From positions 577,634,868-577,698,867 of the forward strand of contig CM046878.1 of assembly GCA_025667525.1 (NCBI GenBank): a DNA stretch of 64,000 nt. The letters run 5' to 3'. Below the pieces are notes generated by a model, which saw only the letters and a list, made by a program, of their open reading frames with translations, did not search any database and was not told where the DNA came from. Positions within the stretch are counted from its first letter, which is position 1. Every line of letters begins with the position of its first letter. A program made the translations under genes and the position numbers. Of the stretch, positions 1-11,900 are shown piece after piece. This DNA comes from Glebionis coronaria (taxonomy: Eukaryota; Streptophyta; Magnoliopsida; Asterales; Asteraceae).

Positions 1-14
1 ATAGAATTAAAGTT

Positions 15-1673
15 TTGGAAAGCGACCTCGCATGTCTCTCGAAATCAAGTGACAGTGGTGATTGTGTTGATAGTAACCCCGTTGCGGTAAACATCTCTGT
101 GTCAGACAATGAAACCCTCCAAAATGAGCTTGATCGTACGAAAGAGAAAATGGAGTCTTATGTCATCAAAAAGGACAACGAATTCACCGATCTTTGGAAT
201 AAATATGTCAAAAAATGTGATGAATGTAAGGATGACAAACTCTCGTATGATAAAGCTTACAATGAACTACAACAAACAATCGAACAGCTAAAAGCTCAGT
301 TAGGAGGTGAATATCATGACAATGAGCCTTCAACAAATGTTAATCAAAAAGAGTTCACGATTCTTCAACACCGATATGATTTTCTTCAGAAACATTGTCA
401 TTCTCTTGAACTTGCTTTGCAAACCAAAGTTGGAAAAGTTCCTGATGACAGTAATTTACAAGTAAAACTCTCTGAATCGTTTCGTGAATTGAATGAAAAG
501 AGTAAGGATATTTCTGATCTGAAAGCTCAGTTGCAAGACAAAGACATCGCGATTGCTGAGTTACAGAAACTTGTTGGAAAAATGGGTGGAAAAACTGTGG
601 AACCTAAGGTTGTAAAATCAGTTGTTAGACAACCCAATTCGTACAAAGTACCAAAGCCATCTATCTTAGGAAAACCGCCTTCTAATGTTTCTAGGTTACC
701 TCCTAATACCGATGTGCAATCAACTATTCCAAAACCAGCCATATCACCCTATGTTCCTCCATTTAGAAAACCCACTCTTGCTAAACACAACTCTGTGAAT
801 GCACCTTCCACTACTCCTAAGAGTACTCCCAAGCCTGTGATTCTTACTCCCACAAAGGAATCTAAAGGGTCAAATGATGTTGTTCAAACCAACAATCTAG
901 GGAAGGGTATACCAAAAGGGAACACTCAGAAAGTAAACCATGTGTATTCACCACCTAGTAAACAACCAACTACTAGAGTTCAACACATTCCCACCGGTAG
1001 TCAACCAAAACCTAGGATCCCTTACCAGCAACCTAGGAATTGGCAATCACCAATAGGTAGCCGTGTTTCGAACATAGTGCCTGAACGGTCAGCAAACCCT
1101 AGGTACACAAGACCTTTCGAGAATCCCAAACTCACTGTATGCCCCACGTGCAAAAAGGGCATTCACCATGGAAATCATGCTCATTGCATTCTGCAATACC
1201 TCTATGAGGTAAACTCTCGTGCTTTCACACAAAGAAAGAATGCAGAATTCCATAAGCCAACAAGGAGATTCCCACCCGTCACAAAGAAAAGCAATGACAA
1301 TAAATCCTCAAGGCGGATCAATGCAAGATCTAGTTTCTCTCCAAAGAAGTCTTCCGCTGTGCAAGAGAACACTAATCCTCGATCTAGTCTTCAGTGGAAA
1401 CCCACGGGTAGGATCTTTAAGGAAGTCGGTCTTAAGTGGATTCCCATCAAGAAGAGTGATGACACCTGCTCCAGCACTAATGCGAGTGTCTTGAATGTAG
1501 AAAATGCATTTGTTACTCCTAACACTAGTATTTGTGCAAATTCTTCTTCTGTCATTGCAGGTACTTCAGCGGATTCTGAATCCATTTCTTCAAAGGGTTC
1601 CAATTATGTACATACAACATCACCCTCTTCTGCTGTACAAAGGTCTATTTTGGATTATTTTAAAAAACATTGA
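15..1673 (+). CDS. gag-like protein of a copia-type element, 5' end outside or near the window edge
   Basis: The ORF has 552 codons. The N-terminal third is rich in E, K, Q and L with heptad-like spacing (residues about 30-190), suggesting coiled coils. The middle is a basic, Pro/Ser/Thr-rich linker. Near residue 375 there is a Cys/His cluster (CPTCKKGIHHGNHAHC) that could bind zinc, followed by two WKPTGR/LKWIP-type motifs seen in gag proteins of Asteraceae copia elements. The protein should act as a structural RNA-packaging component, not an enzyme. The first Met is only the first in frame; the natural protein may begin further left. It ends at a normal stop with no fused protease. Family assignment is from recognition, not a search. 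Confidence 0.6.
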   Translation: MESDLACLSKSSDSGDCVDSNPVAVNISVSDNETLQNELDRTKEKMESYVIKKDNEFTDLWNKYVKKCDECKDDKLSYDKAYNELQQTIEQLKAQLGGEYHDNEPSTNVNQKEFTILQHRYDFLQKHCHSLELALQTKVGKVPDDSNLQVKLSESFRELNEKSKDISDLKAQLQDKDIAIAELQKLVGKMGGKTVEPKVVKSVVRQPNSYKVPKPSILGKPPSNVSRLPPNTDVQSTIPKPAISPYVPPFRKPTLAKHNSVNAPSTTPKSTPKPVILTPTKESKGSNDVVQTNNLGKGIPKGNTQKVNHVYSPPSKQPTTRVQHIPTGSQPKPRIPYQQPRNWQSPIGSRVSNIVPERSANPRYTRPFENPKLTVCPTCKKGIHHGNHAHCILQYLYEVNSRAFTQRKNAEFHKPTRRFPPVTKKSNDNKSSRRINARSSFSPKKSSAVQENTNPRSSLQWKPTGRIFKEVGLKWIPIKKSDDTCSSTNASVLNVENAFVTPNTSICANSSSVIAGTSADSESISSKGSNYVHTTSPSSAVQRSILDYFKKH

Positions 1674-1890
1674 AAATCAAAATACAAAAATATAAAACCT
1701 ATAAAAACAAAACAAAAAACGAAAAAATCTTTCAAAAATACCAAAAATATTCTTCTCGACATGTCTTTCAGTTTCGATAATATGGACGTGCCTAGAAATG
1801 TCGCTCACTAACGACACGGGTGTGTACATAAAGCTCGAATGAAAGTTCAAATGTTTTTTCAAAACATGTCATTTCCCCTTTATTCAAATG

Positions 1891-2382
1891 ATTTGCAGTT
1901 ACCTCAGATTGTGACTCGTGCCTCAAAGAAAGGAAAGTTGATCACGGATGATAACTTATCCTTAACAACGAGAAAATAAAACTTTCTCGGTCATGAGCTT
2001 CCGATAAAAACATTCCATGTTTTAAGCTCATGTAAACGACTTACAGTTAAATGTCAGACTGTAACTCGAACTTCAAATAAAGGAGAGTGTATTTTTAAAG
2101 ATAACTTATCCTAATAACGGGTAGAGCAATCTATCTCGGGTTGAGCTTGTCACAAAACATTTAACGTTTTGAGCTCAACATAATGGCTTATAGTCACATG
2201 TCAGACTATAACCCGGTCCCTAAATAAAGGAAACTCTTCGACTTATCCTCAACAACGAGAAATTCATTTTTCTCGGTCATGAGCTTATATCAAAACATTC
2301 AAAGTTTTAAGCTCATGAACACAATTCTTCTCGGACTTTTGAGCACAATTTTTCAAAGTATTTCAAAATAATGTGCTCATAT
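1891..2382 (+). repeat. three tandem units of about 140-150 bp plus a fourth hairpin, each with an inverted repeat
   Basis: Units start near 1891, 2040 and 2186. Each has a CTTATCC...CTCGG core followed by a stem-loop. The stems are 1992-2000/2024-2032, 2140-2147/2172-2179 and 2278-2286/2309-2317. A further stem at 2340-2347/2372-2379 has a changed sequence that still pairs. The first three also have an inner AAAAC/GTTTT stem around a 7-base loop. Unit sequences have diverged noticeably while the arms stay complementary. Function unknown; this lies in the noncoding internal part of the retroelement. Confidence 0.75.
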
Positions 2383-3398
2383 ACTCCCCTATTTAAATAG
2401 AATCTCTTTTCGAGGGGGAGTATAATGATTTCATAAACATTTGTTCCAAAGTTTCATGACACATTATTCTCTCCATGTTTCATCACTAATTTCACAAAAA
2501 TTTCAATTTCATGCAATTTTTGAGGGGGAGAATAGTGATTAAAATGTGTTATCTTGAATAAGATCTTTGATATAAGTGCTTTCTCTTCCTAATATGTGCA
2601 AAAATCTCTCCTTTTATGATGCACATATGTAGGGGGAGCGTTTTTGGTGATATAGAAAACTTTCAAGGTGTAAACATTGATTTCATCAACACCTTGACTG
2701 CATTTTCAAATGATTTTTCTGGTTGCGATATCCATACCCTTCAACACATAAATTCACGATGGTATTGGTGTCAAAAGGTGGTTAGGTATTCGTCCTATGA
2801 TCCAACCAGAACCGGAGGGATCTTCCCAGGGACTATCCATTAGAACTTAGAAGTCCTTAGGAAAGATGGAGTAGTTGAGTGTACGGGAATAATGCCGACT
2901 AATGACTTAAGCTAGCACTGGAACAATCACAACAAGGTGCTAGTTATGACGTCTTGGTAAGCATTGAAGGGGTTGAAGAATGAAAAAGAAATGTAAGGAT
3001 AAAGGGTGTAAAGAAAGAAGCCCTCCATACAACTTAGGCAGAAACCGGGTCAATACATCTATTATCAGAATCACTTTGATGATTTCTGATACTGAAGACA
3101 AAGCATCATGGACCCAGTGATGCAATGCACAACCCTTCCCAGCCTACTCAAGCTTCTCTCAAAAGAAGTTTGTTTTATTGTCATGGAGTTCAACTCATTT
3201 CTATCAACTTTCTCACTCCGAGATTGTAGATATTGAATAGGTGGCAGTCTGCTCCAGCCTCCGATCACCAAATAAACGTGCACTTATAGAGTCTAGAGCC
3301 AACGAGATTCATCAAAAATCTCATTAGGACACTTATTCCATAGATCAATTGTTGTTCATCATTAGAACACAAGCGATGATTTACAGAGTCCTACGCTC

Positions 3399-3790
3399 TA
3401 TCCTTGTGGTATTGCTAGAACATTCAGAGTGATACTCTTTAGTATTCACAGTGATGAATGGAAATCCTTCCAGTGTTAACATCAAACAACACTGCGGTAG
3501 GTCATATGTAAGATTCACTTAAATTAAACATATGTTAACTGGAAAGCAACAGTGGTTTGATTCTTAATTGATTCAAACTCGTTCCAGGTCTCGACGCAAT
3601 ATCTTTATGATCTTGCCAGAACATTCAGAGTAATACTTTTCAGTATTTACAGTGACGAATGGAAATCCTTCCAGTGTCATCATCAAACAACATTGCGGTA
3701 GGTAACTTGTGCGATTCTATATGAATCAAACTTGTGTCAACTGGAAAGCAATGATGGTTTGATTCTTAAATGATTCAGACTTGTTCCAGG
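3399..3790 (+). repeat. tandem repeat, two copies of about 200 bp
   Basis: The copies start near 3412 and 3613 (offset 201). They share blocks such as AGAACATTCAGAG, GGAAATCCTTCCAGTG and GCGGTAGGT, and end with TTCCAGG. The block GGAAATCCTTCC is itself nearly palindromic. This is noncoding retroelement interior with no recognised function. Confidence 0.75.
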
Positions 3791-4270
3791 AAAGTGAATT
3801 GACGACTTAATCAGCAGAATGGAACTGCATGATTCACTCCTTACTTTGAGTTATCTTTCGATATATTCAAGTACTGAGAACGGCTACCACAGCTGGAAAT
3901 CCTGTCAAGGAAGTTCTTTGAACTTACCTGATCACAGGTACAGTATTCGTACTGTATAACGGGAAACCGGTGGAATGCAAACGGTGGCGTTATTTCAAGA
4001 GTCGCAATTCAAGGCCACATATTCAGGATTATTGAAGAAATCTCAAAGAACATCTAAAGACAAAGACTTCTGCTACTCTGATGATCAAAGGAGATTGTTA
4101 ACAAGCTTTCATGACAACACAAAACATGAGTATGTGGGCAAAGACACAAGAACACAAGCTGGCAAAGTTACAAGATCAAGTCAAGGCAAATATCAAAGAT
4201 CCAAGATCACAAGTCATGAAAGGATCGATGAAAGAACTCTCAAGACAACGAGCTTCAAAGTCTGCAACAA

Positions 4271-4414
4271 CAAAGAAGTGAAGTCACATAATACATGACC
4301 ACCACTTAGGGGGAGATTGTTAGAAGTATTTAAAGTGATGGTCAAAGAAGTGAAGTCACATATTATATGACCACCCCTTAGGGGGAGATTGTTAGAAGTA
4401 TTTAAAGTGATGGT
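4271..4414 (+). repeat. 72-bp direct duplication across the polypurine tract and LTR start
   Basis: CAAAGAAGTGAAGTCACATA occurs at 4271 and at 4343. Both copies continue through a TTAGGGGGAGAT polypurine tract into the first bases of the LTR (TGTTAGAAGTATTTAAAG). The sequences diverge after about 4415, where only the second copy continues as LTR. The result is two adjacent PPT-LTR junctions. Confidence 0.85.
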
Positions 4415-4776
4415 CATATAATATACCGTTGCGAAGCTCGTGGAAAATGCTATTCAACAGTGTCGAGAGTTCTATGTCATTATTATGCATGAAACGGGAA
4501 TTAGTCCCGAACACTCAAATGAGGAAGGCCTACTATTCATGTAAGCCTTAGTATAAAAGGCATAACCATCCTCATTTGTGTGTGTGTCTCCCATTGTATC
4601 TTTTCTCTTCTTCTTGTTTTAGAGAGAGAAACTCTCCTTAGTTTCTCTCACTAGAATCATCTACCTTGTATCTTTCTAATTCTTCTTCATCTAATCTAAT
4701 ATTCCATTCTTAGTTTTAATCTTGATCTTATTCATCTATATTTCTTATTCTATAAGTCGTGTGATTAGTTCTAACA
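4390..4776 (+). repeat. 3' (or only) LTR of the gag-bearing copia element
   Basis: The 387-bp sequence begins TGTTAG and ends CTAACA, a perfect terminal inverted hexamer. It is preceded by the polypurine tract GGGGGAGAT. A TATA box (TATAAAAG, 4552-4559) with a plausible start site about 30 bp downstream marks the U3/R border. The partner LTR is not in the window. Confidence 0.8.
4552..4559 (+). promoter_or_regulatory. TATA box of the LTR
   Basis: TATAAAAG lies 163 bp into the LTR, in the position expected for the retroelement promoter. It is followed by a pyrimidine-rich leader. Confidence 0.55.
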
Positions 4777-6304
4777 GAAATGATCAAGGATTGGTCGGTA
4801 CCAACGACGCCGACAGAAATCTGTTTATTCTTTGGTCTAAGTTGTGTATTATCGGAGGTTTATCGAAAGGTTTACTGATTGTTAAACCATTGATTAAGCT
4901 GACTAAGAAGAATTGGATGTTTGAGTCCCACTTATACATCTAAACATGTAAGTTTTGAGATCTGGTCCTTATCAGATGAGGGAGCTACATTCTGAACACT
5001 AAAGGGGGTAGGTTGTGTTCTACACCGAGGTTGTCATCGTTGGAAGGATCTGAGTAATTTATAGTTCGTTGTGATGTGTTTCATAAGGGTTATGTAGTTG
5101 TGGTGTTTGCTTTGAGATTATAGGAAATCTTACTTATATGGAATCAAGTGTGTAGTAATTAAGGATCATAAGAGTTTGCTTCATAGTTAATTTCTTGGGA
5201 AGGAGATGATCATCAGTTATATATTCCGAGTACTTGAGTATGTTGGTGGTTATGACTGTGAGTGATTATGACTACGAGATTCGCTACCATTCGGGAAAGG
5301 CGAATGTGGTAGCTGATGCACTTATCAGGAAGGAAAGGGAAAAAGCTTCTAAGGTTTGAGTTTGGGTGATGACAAGGAGAGTGGATTAGATAGAAGGGAT
5401 ATTGAAACTTAAAGTTAGTGGTTTGATTTGAGAAGGATGTGAAGGTAAGTGGTTTCAACATTTTGTCAAACTTATGGAAAGGATTTTGTTGTAAAGTCAA
5501 GTGAGACATGGTATATTGAGCACTCCTAACATTCCTGAGTTGAGAGTGTGAGACTTATTGATGGAGGAACCTCACAAGTCAAGTAACCGATACATCCTAG
5601 TTTGAGTAAAGGTAAAAGTTGAGTTGAGTACTGAGTATTATACAGAGACTGATGGACAGAGTGAAAGGACGATTCGAACAATGGACAATATACTTCTGCG
5701 TGTGTGATTGACTTAGGAATTGTTAGAATTCTACGATAATGGTTATCATGCTAGTAATGAGGCTGTACTGTTGAAGGTTCATAAAGAACTTCAAATTATG
5801 AAGGTTAAAGATCGTGAGTTATGGATATAAGTTAGGTTTTCGGTGTATTGCAGAAATGTAGGTGTAATTAAATGACTGAACTAGAACTGATATTGGTAAC
5901 TACTGATAAGATTGTATAGGCTAAGGATCGTTTATTAGTAACAGGGAGTTGTCAGAAGAGTTATGTTGGCAATCGAAGGAAATTGATGGAGTTTGAAGTA
6001 TTGAAACATGATTATGCTTAAGGTGTCGTTATGAAGGGTGAAATTTGTTTTGAGAAACAAGGAGAGAATTCAACTTGAAGATAAGTTGCATTTTATAGAG
6101 GAAACGGTGAAGAGTTCTTAAAAGGTTGAAGCATAGTAAGATTTCTATTGTGAAGATACAAGAATTCTAGGAGTGGATTTAAATTCGCGAAGGAAGCATG
6201 AGGATTTCTTTAAGGAAAAGATTTCTCTTTTGTTCTAGAAGTATGGAATGTGAGTATAAGAGGGGTCGAGCGTCGGGACGTCGCTCTCTTTTAGGAGGGT
6301 AGGA
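4777..6304 (+). pseudogene. decayed Ty3/gypsy pol (end of RT, RNase H, integrase C-terminus)
   Basis: Fragments are readable between stop codons. An RT-thumb-like GLSKGLLIVKPLIKLTKKN is near 4850. The RNase H end (DYEIRYHSGKANVVADAL) is near 5270-5325. Integrase pieces include TDGQSERTI near 5650 and, near 6060-6260, a match to the conserved LEDKLHFIEE...NSRRKHEDF tail of Tekay/Del-type chromoviruses. Numerous stops, frameshifts and a large internal deletion in the integrase core make it non-functional. It is followed at once by a purine-rich tract and the 3' LTR. Confidence 0.8.
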
Positions 6305-8968
6305 TGTGATAACCCGAACCCGAGGTCATTATTTAATATTATTTTATGAATATTTTTGAAATTTTTGATGAGCTTGACTGCTATGACGATTGGTGGTTTG
6401 ATTTAAAACTGACATTGGAAGTCTTATTTTTACCTTTATACTAATTGCGAGGAGTATTAGTGATTACGATATCGACGGATGCCCGAGATTTTACGTTTTA
6501 TTGTTTGTTGTTTCGATGATTATATTTTTGACATTTTGGTTTTAATTGCGTATTAAGTCGCGTCGGGACTATATTAATATCATATTTGAGTGTTTTTTTA
6601 ATTTTTGAGAAGTATTTTTACGAAACCCGAGTTTCGTAAATATTTTCAAAATTGACAATATACATTTTCTACCCTTTAAACTATTAAATTGCATTTTTGT
6701 CCAAAACTATGTAAAATTGGCAAAAGAGTTCCCTCCACCACCATATATAAACAAAATCTCACCTAACTTCTACACATTGATAACAAGTTAGAAAAATTTT
6801 CAACTCACCTCTCTCCCTCTCCTCTCTACCGTCACCTATACACAAACCACAACATCATTTAATCTTGATTTTTACTATGATCTAACCAAAAACAATATAA
6901 TAAAAACTCATCAAATTCAATTGTGATTCTATTGGTATGATTTTTATACACGTGCAATGAGTTTTTATTTTTCTTATGATTTTGAGTTGATAAATATGTT
7001 AGATGATCATGCATGTGATGATCTAGCTATGATCATGTGTAGATCATGTTATTTTGTTGAAGAAAAATTATTTTGATTTTGGGGTTTTTATTTTTATGAA
7101 TTATACAAGTGTTAGGATTAAGATATATTGATATTAGGGTGATATTAGAGGTAGGAGATTGAATAAAATGGGTCAAAAAGTTGATTTGGTATGATTTCTA
7201 AACATATATTTTTGGGCAGTGGGTTCAAGGCTGTTTTTGGAAATCTTATTGTTTGATTATTGTTTAACTAAAAGGATAGTGTTATGGAGATTATGATTAC
7301 CTTCGATTTGATATAATGTAGAGCTTCTAACTCCAAACGAGTGTGAAGTTATGTTAGTTTGATTATTCGTGTAACGGGAGACGAGTATCGACACAATCCG
7401 ATGTTGCTGTCGATATTTGGATCGAATCTCGGGGACTATAGAATGAGTTGTAGAAAGTTTCAAGGTCTTATGTTAGGTTCTAAACCTAGGGTTGTGAGTC
7501 TATTTTCAAACTCATGTGTCGGTTTTGTAAATGGAATTATTTAGAATGGTCAAAATGGTTGTATGTGTCGATGACGTAAAACTGTCCAGTTTACGTAGTT
7601 CAAAGATGTGTCGGGCAGGGAACTTTAAAAGTAAAATCTTTTGATGGGCTTTTAAGAGGACTTTCTATAGATAGTAAGTGAGATCTCTTAGTAGTATCAT
7701 AAATTTTTGACGTGTTTAAGTGGGGTAAATGAGCTCGTACACTTGGTATGTACCGGCAGATTTTATCGAAAGAATAGACTAATAGAGTAAACATTTAGAA
7801 TGAAGTAATAGTGTCACTTGTATGTTTTTTCTTTTGAATTGATCATGGTTTTGTGAGTTTAAATTTTTGTTACTAAGTATGGATTTTACTTAAGTCCATT
7901 TATTAACGAACGCACCTTATTTGGTAGGTTGTGGTTTTCGTGTTTATCGAGCACCATCTATCGTCGAAGATCGTCTTACTATTGCTATTACTCAAGGTGA
8001 GTCTATAGCCTCGCTTTGTAATTGTTTTGAATGATTTTAAAACCACGAGGGGGATACATGCTATTTGAAAATAAAATGAACACAAGTCATGATTCATTGT
8101 TTGGACCCGAATGTTGCCTGCTTTTTGCCTGTTGTTGCCTTGAATTGTATAAGTACCTAGTTGCTGAAGTCCCTAATTTCATGAACCGTTAACTATCTTC
8201 TAGCTCGATGTTGCGAGTTGGGAATAGCCGCTTTTTCAAATGATAGTACTATTGGGTTGACGCCCCTATCTGAGACCAGGGCATTACGCTGAGTAACCTC
8301 TGGGAAGGATAATTTAAGAGAATAAGAGTCAGTGGTATAAATTTAACAACTAATACCCTAGTAGGGGCAATGGAATTCATATAGTCATGCCAACTTTAGG
8401 CGTGGGTGACTAAGTTAAAGGGTCGGTCTCATGAGCTTAAAACAATTCTATAGCTATTTCTATAAGCCAGAACGCCTGAATAATAGATTGTACACGTAGC
8501 AATTCTATTAAATGATCATGATTGATTTTTCGTTTGTGTTCAAATAATGATTTGATAAACCTATAGACTTGCTCAACCGTTGTGTTGATGATTTTAAGCA
8601 TGTATTTCAGGTGGTTGAAGTTGATGAATGGCCGAGCTTGCTGGAGAAGGATTGCGGGTTGCTTTTGTGGTGATTGGGTCTAAAACTGATTTCTTTCTCT
8701 TTTGTCATAAAATCAATTAGATTTGGTCATGTATTTTGGTAAAAATGTGTGTTGATTGATTGAGATATTTGGGGGACCTAAATGATACTCTGATATTTCT
8801 AAACTTGTTTTATTTGGGATCGAAGGTTTTAGACTATGGTTAAATTATTTCCTTTTATATTTCAAATGTTCCATTTTGAGATTGTTTAAAGTGTTTTGTG
8901 TAATGAAGTTTGAGTTTAGCACCCAAATGTGTCTTTCCGCTGCGCAATGTAATTTGGGGTGTTAAACA
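6305..8968 (+). repeat. 3' LTR of the decayed gypsy element, about 2.66 kb
   Basis: It starts TGTGATAACCCGAACC directly after AGGAGGGTAGGA and ends GGGGTGTTAAACA. A TATA box (TATATAAAC, about 6744) fits the U3/R border. U5 contains a GGTGAGTCTATAGCCTCG segment also found in altered form in the LTR at 58.7 kb, so the two belong to related families. The short shadow ORFs inside show no homology I recognise. Its right edge cuts a minus-strand copia RNase H sequence, so it inserted into that element. Confidence 0.75.
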
Positions 8969-11900
8969 GACCCCTTTCTTAAAAGTAATACCTAAACCAG
9001 GTTCATTTTTCAGATATCTTAAAATTCTGAATGCAAGTCTCAGATGAGATTTTATAGGACTATGCATTACTTGACTAAGACAATGCACAACATATGCAAT
9101 GTCTGGTCTAGTCATAGTAAGGTAAATCAATTTACCAACAAGTTTTTGATATGGAGTAATTTGAGCAATTTTTCATCATCACCAAACTTATCTTTAAGTT
9201 TTTTACTATCTGGGTTAACTTCAATAGGTGCACCAGAAGGTTTGAAACCTAACATTTCAAACTCAAAAAGTAACTTAGTACAGTATTTCCTTTAAGTTAA
9301 ACATATCCCATTATTTATATCAATAACCTCAATACATAGAAAATACTTAATTTTTCCAAAATCTTTGATAAGAAACTTAGAACTTCGGAATTGTTTAAAC
9401 TTATTAACCTCATCCAGATTATTACCAGTAATAACAATGTCATTAACATATACAAGCAGAACCAAGAAAATGCCATTATTGTTCTTTATGAACAATGAAA
9501 ATCATTTGGACTTTGAATAATCCATTTTTAAGTAGAACAGGAACCAGTTTTTCATTCCATTTTCTTGGTGCTTGTTTCAAGCCATATAAAGACTTTACCA
9601 ATTTGCACACTTTGATATCATTGTTATCACCATAACCCTCAGGAATTTTCATATAAACTTCCTCATCAAGTTCCCCATACGGAAAAGCATTATTCACATC
9701 TAATTGAAATAATGGCCAATTATTACAAACAGCAAGACTAAGAACACATCTAACTGTAACAATTTTCACAACAGGAGAAAAAGTTTCTTCATAATCAATT
9801 CCTTCTCTTTGGTTAAAACCTTTTGCTACAAGTCTAGGTTTAAATGTTTCTACATCACCACTAGACTTATACTTGACTTTCCATATCTATTTTCATGGAA
9901 TGGCCTTTCTTCCTTCAAGAAGATCAGTAATAACCCAAGTATTATTCCTATGTAAGGCTTCCATTTGTTGATTCATAGCCTCTATCCATCTACTATCTTT
10001 AATAGCTTTAGAATAAGCATATGGCTCATGAATTTTATTCAAATTAGTAGCAAACACAAAATTGTCAATGCTAAGATTAGCATAACTCACAACTTTGTTA
10101 ATGCAATATTTAACATCTTTATTAAGCACAAAATCTTTATATTTTGAAGGAAAATTACTTTTTTCTACTAGTTCTCCTAACAGTATTATCTGCTGCTGAT
10201 TCTGGTGACCAATTAAACATTTGACCAAAAGACTCTATACCTTTATCCTCAGAGGAATTACTATCATCATCAATTGAGTCTGGTATACCCTCAGAAATAA
10301 GATTTTCTGTTGCATACTCACTACTAGTGTCCTTCCTACTAGAACTAGTGTCAGTATTAGGTGATCTATCTACCTCAGAATGAACATCTGTATTAGTAGT
10401 ATGAACATCATTTTTACCTTCACTAGTGTCTACAGTGTTGTCACTAGTATGGAGACTACTATCTACAGGCACAGATCTATGCTTACTACATGTATTATCT
10501 CCATTCTCATCATAGGTTTCACAAGGTACTTGACTACTTATATTAAAAAGGTTTAAATCATTTACATCGTTTTCACAATAAACAAACTCTTTACTAATCA
10601 CATCATTTTTAAAAGGAAAAACTGTCTCATAGAATTTAACATCCCTAAAAAATAAACTTTTTATTATATAAACTGAATAATTTTATCCCTTTTTATCAAG
10701 AGCATATCCAACAAAGACACATTTTTCAGACCTGACCCAAACTTATCAGACTCATTTAAAACAGTAGAAAACATAAGTAGCCAAATACTTTTAAATGAAG
10801 AATACAAGTTTTAGACCCATAAACCATTTCATAAGGACTTTTACCAGATAACACAGTAGTAGGTAACCTGTTAATAATATATGTAGCAGTTAGCACACAT
10901 TCGACCCACATGTTTAATGGTATGCCCCCTTAAACATGAGGGCTATAGATGTATTAAGTAAATGCCTATGCTTTCTCTTAGAAACACCATTCTGCTAGGG
11001 TGTACAAGAACATGTAGTTTGATGAACAATACCATGATTTTTAAAAAAATTAGCAAACTTATGATTAACCAATTCTGTTCCATTATCAATTCTGAAAATT
11101 TTATCTTTTTTGTTAAACTAATTATCAAGGAGTTTAAAGAAACTCTCGATACAATTAGAAACTTCATTTTTACTTTTTAATAAAAACACCCAAACAGATC
11201 TAGTGTAATCATCAACAATAGTAAGAAAGAATCTAAATCCTTCCCTACTAGTCACTTTATAAGGACCCAAAACATCAAGATGAACCAGATCACCAATACT
11301 TTTTGTTTTATGATCACTTAATGTAAAAGACTCCCTAGTTTGTTTAGCCTTATGACACACATCACAAGGCTCCGAATTATTAAGTCTAATATCATTATTA
11401 TCTTTTTTTAAGAACATTCAAGACTTGATCAGCAGGATGTCCAAGTCTATTATGCCAAATAGAGCTAGACATATGACAGCACTTAATATTACTATTAAAG
11501 ACATGGCTACCTTCATCAAGAAAGTATAAACCATCTTTTTAACTGCTAGTCCCCATCAGGACTTTTTGAGTTAAATCCTGAATAATACATTTTGATTCAT
11601 CAAAAATCACATTAACCTTATTATTATTAGATAATTTTTTAAAAGACAATAAACTAACTTTATACCTAGGAACAACCAGCACATCCTTGATAATAAGATT
11701 GTTAATTTTGAAACATCCAATCTTTTTCACATATACCAAAGTCCCATTAGGATGAGCCACACTAATGTTTAAGTATGACACATCAATCACATTATACAAA
11801 AGTTTTTCAGAAAAAGTTAAATGCTGGCTAGCCCCATAATCTCTAATCCAACCAACATAAGTATTATAAGTACTTATGTTTGAATTATAGTTAAAAAATC

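Larger units (their letters stand above)
1..4776 (+). mobile_element. 3' part of a Ty1/copia-type element with gag but no visible pol
   Basis: The segment runs from inside a gag-like ORF (15-1673), through about 2.7 kb without coding capacity, to a polypurine tract and an LTR ending at 4776. I could not find protease, integrase, RT or RNase H motifs between the ORF and the LTR. This layout resembles non-autonomous LTR elements that keep gag only (TR-GAG or LARD-like), which depend on enzymes supplied by relatives. The 5' LTR would lie left of the window. The segment abuts gypsy RT sequence at 4777, so it probably inserted into that older gypsy element. The alternative is an ordinary copia element that lost pol by deletion. 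Confidence 0.6.
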
